Source of the DNA: Parascedosporium putredinis | Taxonomy: Eukaryota > Ascomycota > Sordariomycetes > Microascales > Microascaceae | DNA length: 64,000 bases | Assembly: GCA_949357655.1 (NCBI GenBank) | Contig: CASHTG010000017.1 | Coordinates: forward strand, 2,232,001 to 2,296,000 | Reading direction: 5' to 3' | In this document: in pieces, positions 49,083 to 58,744 of the stretch | Layout: every line of letters starts with the position of its first letter | Position numbering within the stretch: position 1 is the first letter of the stretch | Made by a program: the position numbers and the translations under genes | Notes under the pieces: generated by a model | Databases searched by the model: none | Told to the model about the DNA's origin: nothing | What the model saw: only the letters and a program-made list of their open reading frames with translations

Positions 49083-50066
49083 CTAGGAAGCTTCCGCCGT
49101 GGCCTTCCTCCTCTTCATCTCCTCCCTTGCCTGCTTGCGTATATGCCGCATATCGGGGGCTTCTCTATGCCCAGCTCCGCCCGCAGCTCGCCCACGTCCC
49201 TCTCCATCTGCTCCTCCCAGTACACATTGATGACGTCTTTTGCCTTGAGCCCGTTTCTCAGCGCCCAGGGCAGGTACGTTTCAAAGAATCGCTTTCTCTC
49301 TGCCGGCTTCAGTGTCAGCACAGACAGAGTGCTCAGCCCTGTCATGGGGATCACCAAGTTTGCAAACTCGAAGGCCTTTAGCGCGACCTCGCCCTCGCGC
49401 ACGATGGGGAGTCCCGTGAGGGCGTGGTAAAAGTCGTGACACTCGCGGTACCGCTGCATGACGTACGCGCACTCGGCGTCGTCGATAAACCGAACGTGCG
49501 GCCGTGTGTCTGGAGAAACCCTTCACGGTCCAACCACCCGACGTAGGCACGCCCTACGCTGTTCTCGGAAGTGTGCGAAGGTACTCGAGGTTGAGGGAGG
49601 TAGACGTCATGCGGGGGCGGTCGCGAAGGATACGACGGCCTGTGGGGTCGGCAAGCATGGCGTCGCGAAGACGGTAGATGAAGTATGGGGTAGCAGTAGT
49701 CTCGCCGAATGCCGAAATCATATCTATTGTAAGGCCAATTGAATGTGAGCCAAGATACCGGTGATTACGGTAGGAGGGAGTGAGGATGTGGGAATAGAGG
49801 TGCACCCGGAAATGAAGAAGAAAAAAGCATCTCCTAGGGCTACCGTGAGCTTGTTGTCATAGACTCACCTCCACGGTACGGATCGAAAAAGAGGTGAGGC
49901 CGGACCCAATTGCCAGCGCAGCGCGCTCGATGCGTGTGAGTGGGACATGCCCGGGATAGTTCGGCGGAGGGCGATTGAGGACCGAGAAGGGCTGCGCACA
50001 AGTTATGACCTTCACGGGCTGTAGCGCAGCCCGTGAAATCCTTACCGGGGCCCTCGTTAAGCTCAT
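49083..50066 (-). CDS. COQ4: Ubiquinone biosynthesis protein COQ4, mitochondrial (four frame breaks)
   Basis: Coq4 is a matrix-side inner-membrane protein that organises the coenzyme Q biosynthetic complex. About 280 aa are encoded in two exons (49869-50066 and 49083-49723; 145-nt intron with GTGAGT donor and AATAG acceptor). The N-terminus is basic and hydroxylated, fitting a mitochondrial presequence. Core motifs are NYPGHVPLTRIERAALAIGS, FGETTATPYFIYRLRDAML, the metal site HDFYHALTGLPIVREGE (HDxxH then E) and NVYWEEQMERDVGELRAELG. Four single-base losses disrupt it: near 49886, 49566, 49516 and 49155. With one base restored at each, the length is a whole number of codons and family motifs such as SPDTRPHVRFIDD and KPPDMRHIRKQ reappear. 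It is divergent from COX13, with 415 bp between starts. Such a gene is unlikely to be truly dead; assembly error is favoured. Confidence 0.9.
50011..50037. repeat. Perfect 11-bp hairpin inside COQ4 exon 1
   Basis: TTCACGGGCTG at 50011-50021 pairs exactly with CAGCCCGTGAA at 50027-50037 across a 5-nt loop. It falls in the presequence-coding part of COQ4, about 10 codons after the start. Confidence 0.85.
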
Positions 50067-50481
50067 TTCTTGGACCAAATTTTGCGTGAAGGCTTCAGAG
50101 CGGGAATGGGAAAAGAAAAAGCTCTGAGCCAACGACGATCTCGCTCCAGCTGCTGCTCCCAAAAACCGTACGATGCAATATTTGGGGAAGAGATGAGGCA
50201 GGTAAGCTGTCAACAGCTGACGGTGGCCGTGGCACAGAACATGTGTAGTGCTGTGGCGCCACACCGCCACAGCTCAAGGTGGCTGCGGCACACGAAAAAT
50301 GACCAAATGAGCGCCTGTTAATTCCTGAGGCACCAATTGGTAATCCAAGGACCGAGGTGGTCTGACTGCAGAACCACTCTCAAAACTGGAAACGCAAAGC
50401 TCTCTCCATTTCACCTTTCCGACTTCAGCGACAACGAACGAAAATAGCTAGGAAAGACCAGGCAGCCTTCCCTCGATCACG
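50067..50481. promoter_or_regulatory. Divergent COQ4/COX13 promoter with a CCAATTGG palindrome
   Basis: These 415 bp separate the start codons of two nuclear genes for mitochondrial respiratory proteins transcribed in opposite directions. CCAATTGG at 50333-50340 presents CCAAT on both strands, the core recognised by the fungal CCAAT-binding (Hap) complex, which controls respiratory genes. Binding is inferred, not shown. Confidence 0.5.
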
Positions 50482-51263
50482 ATGCTCTCCCAGCGATTCA
50501 CCCGCGGGGCAACCCGATTGAACGCCCAGATGCGTTCCCCGTTGTCCGCTCGACCGTCCAGCGACGATTCAACTCCACCTCCCCCAACGAGTTCGTCAAG
50601 GAGCGCCAGCACACCAAGGACCACGCCAACGGCACCACTGGTGAGAATGCCTTCCAAGACGCCGTAGAGGCATGAATAGAAGGGCCAATTGAATGCTAAT
50701 TCGCTTTTTTCTCTCTTTCTCTTAGACCTCTGGCGAAAGATCTCCATCTTGTATGCATAATCCGGCACTCTGCCACGCGTGATTATTTCTCCCTCTCTCC
50801 AATTGGCTCGGTCGCCGACCGTTTCGGCTTGCTCGAGTCGCCGGCGATACAAGTTACTAGACCATGCGCGTTTTTTTCGAAGGCCGAACTGGTGATGCTA
50901 ACCTTGGTCCCTAGCGCCTGCATTCCTGCCCTCGTCCTCGCCAGCGCCAACGCCTACAAGCTCTGGAACGATCACTGGGAGCACTGGTCTCACCTCCCTC
51001 CTCTGGAGGAGCGCACCGAGTACCCTTACCAGAACGTCCGCTCTAGGAACTTCAGCTGGGGTGATGGTGACAAGGTATGTAACATCTCCCCATCTTTCCA
51101 AGCTGTCTTGTACACCATGGCCACCTGACTAACGCTTTGTTTAGACTCTTTTGTAAGCAAGCCTAACTGATGTGCCCTCACATCAATCAGTGAACCCGAT
51201 GACTAACGAAGCAATAGCTGGAATGAGAATGTCAACTACCACAACCACGACAAGGTTAAATAA
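50482..51263 (+). CDS. COX13: Cytochrome c oxidase subunit VIa (one frame break, 8-nt microexon)
   Basis: COX13 is a small inner-membrane subunit of complex IV. Five exons (50482-50640, 50726-50750, 50915-51074, 51145-51152, 51218-51263) encode 132 aa. The presequence is followed by EFVKERQHTKDHANGTT, then DLWRKISIF, the single membrane helix ACIPALVLASANAYKLWNDH, and the family signature HWSHLPPLEERTEYPYQNVR. The C-terminus reads FSWGDGDKTLFWNENVNYHN. The fourth exon is only 8 nt (ACTCTTTT) but is flanked by GTATGT/TTTAG and GTAAGC/AATAG introns, each with a GACTAAC branch site. The frame breaks at a CCCC run near 50537; one added C gives SPVVRSTVQRRFNSTSPNEF, a normal presequence end. In Sordariomycetes COX13 commonly lies next to APN2 at the mating-type locus, as it does here at a greater distance. 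Confidence 0.92.
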
Positions 51264-52432
51264 GTGCATTGCCTCTGAGACCCTTGCTGAGCGAGCGTGA
51301 CGTCGAGGACGACCTTTGTTATTAGCTCGGGAACGAGCAGGGGGACGAGGGGTAGTCGAAAGGATTAAACCGAGATCTTTGAATCAACACTTGTACACAC
51401 GCGTTTCCTAGACTAAGATATACTAGAACCTAGAAAATCTGCCCGGATTTGCTGATGTTCTTGAGCACGTGTGATTGTCGACTTGGCGTGGTGAGATCGG
51501 ACAACTCGCTACGACTAAGGATGTTTGAAATCAAGGTACGAGGCCTTGACTTCCCGTTATATCTGGACTAGCGCGTCGTTCCCATTTCCTCAATCTGCCC
51601 AACCCGATGTTCATGCCCAAGCCTTGGACGGGGCGGTACTTCCGTCAGAAGGGAATACTTATTTCACATTAACCAGCCTCAATTCTGTGATGGGCTGGGA
51701 GTGTTGGTATAAGTGCTGGCTTCCCTCTGACTACCTCCGATCAAATTTATGCTGCGGGATCAACAGGTGAGAGACGGATATTATCCTTAAAAATCGAAGA
51801 CTTGAAATTCTGTTTCACGTCTCCTTACGCCTAGAATACATGTGAGCCCTCGGTTTTGTTGTTGCCTTTCCTAATTATACCTCGCTATAACAAAGGAAAT
51901 CGTAGAACGGAAGAAAGGGAAGAAGATACAAAGGAGATAGAGGCCCTGACTGAGCCCTTTTCATCTAATCATCCGGTCGTGAACTTAGCCGTCCCTCGGA
52001 TGGGGAGAGGGCGGGGGTAAGAAGCCATTCTAAACGCTCTGCTATGCCGCGTGCAGATTTGCAACTGGCAATGCATGTACCAAGGCAAGATTAAAAGGGA
52101 AAAGTCGTAGATAAAGGAAAGATATTATGCGGCCAAAAGACCGGGAAGTCCGAGTCTGGGAGGCGCGGAGCTGTCAAAGCCACGAACCCGCTCATCCAGG
52201 GTAGCCGAGAGCCCTGCCCTGTGTGGCTGAGAGAGACAGGACGGTCCTCTCTTACCACCGCCTGTATGGCTTCAAGATGCCTGCTAGGTTCTAGGGCTGT
52301 GCTTCGAAGGCTTCTTCTTTTGAAAAAGTAATAACCTTGAATGGTGGTTTTGATGTACACCAAGTGTAAAGGGACTGAAGCTCAGCGCCGCCACTTCTTT
52401 GATTTATCTTCGTCGTCCGTTTGAGATTCTGT
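51264..52432. other. 1.2 kb gap between convergent genes
   Basis: 3' flanks of COX13 (plus) and of the acidic Cys-containing gene (minus). No gene, repeat or RNA is seen. Confidence 0.6.
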
Positions 52433-53058
52433 TTAAGAATCGGGAGAACTGTCGCCTGGTACACGAGAATGGCGTGAGTTTAGCTCCCAAGTTGTAGACT
52501 GTCGAGCTGGCATACCTTCTTCCCCTTCTTCGTCATCATCGTCATCCTCGTCGTCGTCGTCGTCATCGTCGTCGACATCCTCGTCTTCGTCCTCTTCCTC
52601 ATCTTCGTCTTCGTCTTCATCTTCTTCATCACCTTCGCTATCTTGACCTAATCCATTCCCCTGTCCTTCTCGAGGCAGGGTCAACCTAGATGTGAGGTCT
52701 GTTCGCCTCGCAAGGCGCGCGATCCCAGCGACCTCGGCAGCTTCAGCAACAACCATGCGATTCACCTGTCGAGCGAGGGCATAAGGATGAGGGCTATAAG
52801 GGCACTCAATGATCCCTCCATTCCGGTAACGGTGGACGCCGGTCACGGGGTGCTTCCCCTGGGTGCATCCTTGGGCGGCGACCGCATCGGTTGTGGATTT
52901 AGTATAGCACCACAAACACGACAACGGAGCTGAGAGCGTCTAGGTCTGGAGGGTTCCGGGCTCCCCTTGTCGTCTTTGTCATGGGAATCATCGTGATTGC
53001 TATCACTTCCGGACAGGTCGGAAGGGTGGCGGTTTGAAGGAAGTGCATGCAACGCCAT
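52433..53058 (-). CDS. Cys-rich, acidic-tailed hypothetical protein (one frame break)
   Basis: About 208 aa from the ATG at 53058. A polar N-terminus (SGSDSNHDDSHDKDDKGSPE) leads into RCRVCGAIL, then GCTQGKHPVTGVHRYRN and IIECPYSPHPYALARQ. The Cys/His spacing (CxxC, C, H, H, C, H) suggests a small zinc-binding fold. After NRMVVAEAAEVAGIARLARR comes an extreme Asp/Glu run (about 52515-52640, roughly 40 nearly consecutive acidic residues) and a Ser-rich end. The frame breaks at a T run (plus strand) near 52898; adding one base joins CGAIL to KSTTDAVAAQGC. I do not recognise the family; the acidic tail could indicate a chromatin or histone-binding role, which is speculation. It sits between COX13 and APN2, genes usually adjacent in relatives. 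Confidence 0.6.
52515..52640 (-). repeat. Acidic (Asp/Glu) coding repeat
   Basis: GAN trinucleotide repeats on the minus strand encode alternating and uninterrupted Asp/Glu runs at the C-terminal part of the Cys-rich hypothetical protein. GAC, GAT and GAA/GAG are mixed, so this is not a pure microsatellite. Confidence 0.85.
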
Positions 53059-56000
53059 GGCTATCTGGTTGGGATGGGGTTGGCTAAGTTGTCTAAGGGG
53101 CTAAGAATATGCTCAGGACCGGCGCTGGCGTTTAAAAAGTGTAGGAACGAGTAAGCGAGAGAAATCCAACGCGGGGATCGACGGTAAGTTTGTAAAAGAT
53201 CTAGTAGAAGGCGCACTGGGAGGTTGAGGGACAAGCAAGGTTTTTAAGTCGTTGCGAGAAAATCGAGGATTCACCTTTTTTTCTTGCACGAGGTCCGGAC
53301 CCTAGAATACGAGTCCCTGACGACTGCCCGAGGGGTTCAAGGATCGGAGAAAAAAAGAACGTGGACGCGCTCTAATCCCCTTGCTCTGGGGCGTGTGTAC
53401 ACTACAGCTCTTTCTATTCTCCTTTTGTGTTCTTTTGTTTTCTTTTCTTTTTTCCCTCGTCCCTTTCGTTTCCGGCACAATGAAATGGAATAAAAAACCC
53501 TCGGAACAATAGCTTACCGGTATCGCGGCCGCTCGGTGCGTTGCCCCTTGTGGACGGGTTTGAGGGAAGGGGGCGCCTCCATCCACTTGCCACTAAAGAG
53601 GTTTCGTTGGGCTGTCAGAAAAGGTCATCAATACAGCTGCACAAAGATCATGTCCCTGGACATCGATGCGGGTTTTGGAAGTGGGACGACAGAAAGAAAG
53701 TCTCCGCTCCCACAAGCACATGGGTGTGTTGAATGGCCGGTAGGAGTACCGGGCCTACTCAACCACATGCGGCCTTGACAGTATGCGTCAATGGTGCTGT
53801 CAGGGTGTTTCCTCTCGAGGCCGTATTGACGACAAAAACCATCGTAGAGGCTGGCTCATTTCCCATCTCTTTCTCGGTGCATGGTCAAGCCTTGACCAGG
53901 AACCCAATATGCAAAGTTCTCTGCCCAACAAGAGACCAGGTATTAACCTTGCTATTTAAGATTTAAGATATAGATATACCCATATGTGGCAGGGCATATA
54001 TTTTCGTCAAAGAAAATTCTCAACTCCTCATAGCTCCGTTGATCGGCTGGGTATTGACGGAGCTGGGGGTGGTGCTTGGGATACAGGGTAGACATGGATC
54101 CCTATGCCCTAGCCCTGAATCGAAGAGGCGAAGGGCAAACCTTGGTATGGTTGACTTCCTGTGTGAGCTGTCAGGCACTTCCCGATGCAGCCTACACCCC
54201 TTTCCTGCACCAGCTTGACTCTTGCACGATAGAGAGACCTTGCCGTCGATAACGGCCCGATGAACGAGGCACAGGCGGGGGCTCGGGGAGAGGGGGCTCT
54301 AATAAACCTGCTTTGAGAGGCAAGGACTGAAGAGCCTCCAGGAAGATCCACCCGCCATATTGCCGATTCTCATGGTCGGGGACCGGATGAAGAGAACCGC
54401 CTCAGATTGTCCCCTCATGCAGGTAGACGCGAAAGTTCAAGCCCATGACCTCAATAGTATCACTGCTGCTTGAAGGAGGGTGGAGCAGAGATGGGCCATC
54501 CTTAACGAAGTGTCTGGGGATCCAATTTTTTTCTTTTCTCGACGGGAGCGTACATAGAATAAGAGATCACTTGGTACTCCCAGAATGAGAAAATCTGAAC
54601 TAGAGAATCGGGTTCAAAGTCGTAGTCGTGGCGTCGCTAGCCATGGCTGTCACTGCGGTCCTAGACAGCACAGTGCACCCATTCCACGCAACATCCATGG
54701 ATCCATGCACTAAGATCCTGGTAGCTGGGTTTTCCTCTCTTTTTCGACGGACTTTTTCCCCATGCTTCTTTTGTTTGTTTGGCTCCCGCTTTCGAGTAGT
54801 CGATTCCAAGTAGCCTGAGCAGTCTGAAGGGCAGCGTGAGGGAGAGGCCGGGGAAGATTCAAACAAACCCCAAAACATATACCGAGGCAGAGTGGGAAGC
54901 GCCAAACTCTCACCATAAATCCGCCCAGCTAAGACCGTCACTTTTTTCCTTTTTCTTTTTTTTTTTTTTGTGTTGCTGGTTCCTGCGCTGCGGATGGGAA
55001 TCCTTCCACGAGCGAGCCGGAGGATTCATCAAGATGTCAATGTTAAGATGGCGAGCGAAAGCACCCCTTTTCCCTCGTTCTTCCCCGTGGCTACCCCTCT
55101 ATTTTCTGGATCATGGCAGGACCCTAGTATCTAGTGCAAGGTGAAAGATGTTGAGCGATGAAAGGTGACTGGGCAAGGGTAGCGATGTGGCCGAAGTCAT
55201 GCAGGACTGTGACACTCCGACCAGGAATCTGGTATAATGGCTAAAGCCGAAGCCACCACCACGTATTTCGCCCCATCCGGGTCTCAAATCAGGTCGAGCT
55301 CGGTATGTAGGCGAAGACAAGCCGGGTGATGATGATGAGAATCCACTAGCCTCGTGGCCCCGTGCTTGCTTCTTTTCTCTCTCTTCGCATCCTGCAAGCA
55401 ACCTCATCTCGACACATCCATTCGGCTTCTGGTGAGCCCCTCGTTGACGCTTCTTTCTGATGCAGGAAACGTATGCCTCGCACGGCTCCATTGAAGCAAA
55501 TGCTCCAATCGTCAATGCTGGTCTCTGAGCAGTTAGTTAAAATGCGGTATCGCCATGCCGCAGTATGCACCCTGCGCGTGACCTATCACTTTTCTTTCCT
55601 TTTGCCCCCTTCTTCTTGTTCTTCTGCACCTTCTGCCCCCTTCCTCCGCCCCTTTGATCCCTTATCATCAGAATTTGGTTTCCTTTCTTTTTCCACACTC
55701 GCTCCCCCTCTCCTCCACATATTTAACATTGCAGCGCAGCAGGAGTTCCCCGTCGGCATCGGGGAAAGTCGGTGGGCGCGAGGGAAGCAGAGCCCAAGGC
55801 GTCCCAGTGTGTTGGGAGTCTGAGTCGTGCGCTGCCAGCCTGGCATCCTTCGTGGGGTCCACACAATTATAGGAGAAAGCTTTAAGGAGGCTAATTGAAG
55901 GTGATTCAACCCTAGCGAAATTGCTCTGGGAATTTGTTGGTGGTTGTTAAGTCGCACAGCAGATTCTCAAAACCACTTCCTTCGAGGTCGTCAGCGACGA

Positions 56001-56791
56001 CGAGACGACTAAGCCTCTTTGCCGTCCCTTGCCAGGTCTCCTCAACGCGAAACAGAGTGAATCAATGATTAATATGAACTCGGCCACTTCCCAGCCGTTT
56101 CCTGCACGAGATCGGTGCATCATTGTGAAGACGAGTTACACGATGCAGAAGGTCCTTCGAGTTTGAAAGGTTCCGACCATCTTTGTTGGCTCGGGCAGCC
56201 GTACACAAATGCTGCATCAACCCCAAGTGGAGGGAGGATTGAAGAGGGTACCTGCAGGGGTTCAAGGGCAGGAATTTAGCTTCTGCAACGCGTACAGCAG
56301 ATCCATTCGAAGTCCAAATTTTCGTCAACACAGATGTAGACTAACGCTTCGCTCACCTGGCTATGAACTCCTGCGAGGCGATTTGCGATACTTACTTTTC
56401 TCCGCAAGAGCAAGGTTGGGTGCTGGAGCAGGAGCCCATCGTGTGTGGTTCCATTCTTGGCTGAGGGAGGGTGAGTTCGACGTGGTCCCTGCTCAGCGCC
56501 GACTACCCGATGCGGCCAGCTTGAGGGGAGGCAGATAGTGCGAGACACTAAAAGTCAAGGAGCTGCGGCTTCTGAGACCTTCGAACTCGACAGCGGGAGA
56601 CACGAGGGAAAGTGGGGAGGGCAACACGCCCGCTGGGTCTTGAGGTGTCGAGGTGTGGTGTCCTGCATACCCACCGCACGCTCTCTATGTATTCTTTGAC
56701 CTAATTTTGCTAAAATATATCCTGTGCATCCGGGATCAGATTTTGATATGTGACCGCGATGTTAGCGCACAGAGAGAAAAAGGAAAAGAAG

Positions 56792-56824
<33 letters not shown>

Positions 56825-58744
56825 GAGGTGAAAGGGAAGAGGTGGGGACTGCCAAAAGGTTGGGAGGTGGGCCGCGGGCGGTGCCGCGGGCGGAGGTGGC
56901 CAAACCGGCACCTAATACCGGGGCTCGTCGGACACCCTCCCTAGCTTCTTCTTGCACTGGCCGCCTTTTTCGTCCCGTCAGCCCTCAGCTCATACTTTCA
57001 TCATCTTTCCCTCAGCTTGTTGGCCAAGGGGGAACTCTTGACTGGCTCGATCATCCCCACTTGCGGCGGAATGCACTGGTATTGGTGGTGTAGCAGAGCG
57101 GGGCGGCGGGCATTTGCCGCGGAGGCAGCTGCTCTTAGATCAATTAGATCTATCCATGGGTCTCAAGCTTGGATTTTGATGTATTGATTGATGTATGCCC
57201 ATGCCCTTGCACTCGTCTGCGTCAATTGATGTTTCCAGAAAGTCGAGGTCCACAGGGCCGCAGATTTCGGGGAGGGGCGCATACATTCACACACAGCTCT
57301 TGTTTCTACAGAGCCTTCATCTCTCTCTTCTTTTCCTTTCTACTGCATTCTTTCGTCTGAACGATTTGGTCATCTTATTTTATCTCGTTGTTCCTTCTCT
57401 TTTATTATTATTATCTTTATAGCTGATGGGGGCCGCGTTAGTGTCGGCAGCAGGCAAGAGATTGTTGATGGCTGCCAGTCTTGTTCTTCATCGAGGTTGT
57501 TCGCTGAGAGGGAAAATTTCCTCCTTCTTGACGCATATCCCAGTATTTGATGTGATTTACGCATGTTCATCGGGTATACTGATTGCACGAAGGTACTTTG
57601 GAGTAGCTTCACAGGTCTCTATCCATCTTGGAGGAGACTGACTTGATCTATTACTTGTTCTCCATTGCATGAGAAGAGGTTTGTCCCGGTATCTTGTTTA
57701 GCAGCTGAGGGATGTTGTGGGACCCGGTGCCGTCATCCGTCATCTTCCTACCAACATTTTTTCGCCAGATTGACCTGGGACCAATCTTGATTCTTGCCGA
57801 ACATTGAAGGGTTCTGGACCACACCATTGATGGGCTACCCTTCTGGGCAACATGTCGGCTTTTGCTGGCTGAACTGGGTGAACGCCCTAGGAGAAAAGTC
57901 TCCGGATCCTTCGCTCGATATTGGCGTTTAGCAATCGACACGGAATAAGGCCTCTGCGAGGGGCGGAAGGGGTGGCCGTGGACTGCCAGAAATGGATTTC
58001 ATGGAGAAAGGGGAAATAAAAGTTCGGAATATTACCTTCCCAGCTGCCGTCACAAGGGTCCAAGCCGCCCACCGAAAGACGCACTGTGAGCCACACCAAG
58101 CTGAACAGGGCCAACATTTGAATGTGCCAGCGCGAATACCACCTACCGGCAGTCGATCCGCGCAAGTGGCGGCGCTGCGGGTAGCCTGTAGTGGAGCTCG
58201 CTACTGCAGACTCAGACTCACACACTCACGTGATTTCGCGGCTGACGGGACAGACAACGTCTTCTGTGCTGTGTGTTGGAAGGGCGTTGCTACGCGTGAT
58301 GTACGTAAATTGTTAGACGTGCACTCACGCGGTGTGTGGCAACAGAGGGATTGGCGACGTCACCAGTCAAATGCGCCCTATCTCTACCAAGACCAAGTCA
58401 ACGAATACTGTTGGCAACCAAATCGGTGCGACGTGATCGTCTGATTTGTTGCTTCTGTTAGGTATCTCTTGCTGCGAGTCTGACTGTGTATCGTTCTTCT
58501 GCGTCTTGGAAGTAGAACTCACCTCTTCGCCTGCATGACACCAGCGATTAGTCGCTCCTCTAGCATTATCCAAACAACTCCGCCGCGCAACAGCGTAATT
58601 ATTGGGTCTGGTTATGGGGCGCTTCAAGGAAGCGAGGGGCTTAAAAATATTCTAGCGTGATTAACGGCTTCGACGCCCAATGCCCAACGCTGCTCCGAAG
58701 GAACTGGGTCCCACTGTCATAAAGAAGCTGGGAAACGAGCCACG
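53059..58744. other. 5.7 kb gene-poor region upstream of APN2
   Basis: No supported gene. Open frames of up to about 145 codons overlap on both strands without domains. The region holds a 23-A run (56792-56814), a CCATGGATCCATG-type palindrome near 54694 and ATTGATTGATG motifs near 57180. It separates APN2 from the COX13 side of the locus. Confidence 0.5.
56792..56814. repeat. 23-nt poly-A run
   Basis: Uninterrupted A run in gene-free sequence, flanked by A/G-rich stretches. No other poly(A)-element hallmarks, such as target-site duplication or coding sequence, are visible. Confidence 0.9.

Noticed and set aside
49155..49886. COQ4 as a pseudogene
   Set aside because: All four breaks are single-base losses restored by one base each, the catalytic motif is intact, and the same error type occurs across unrelated genes.
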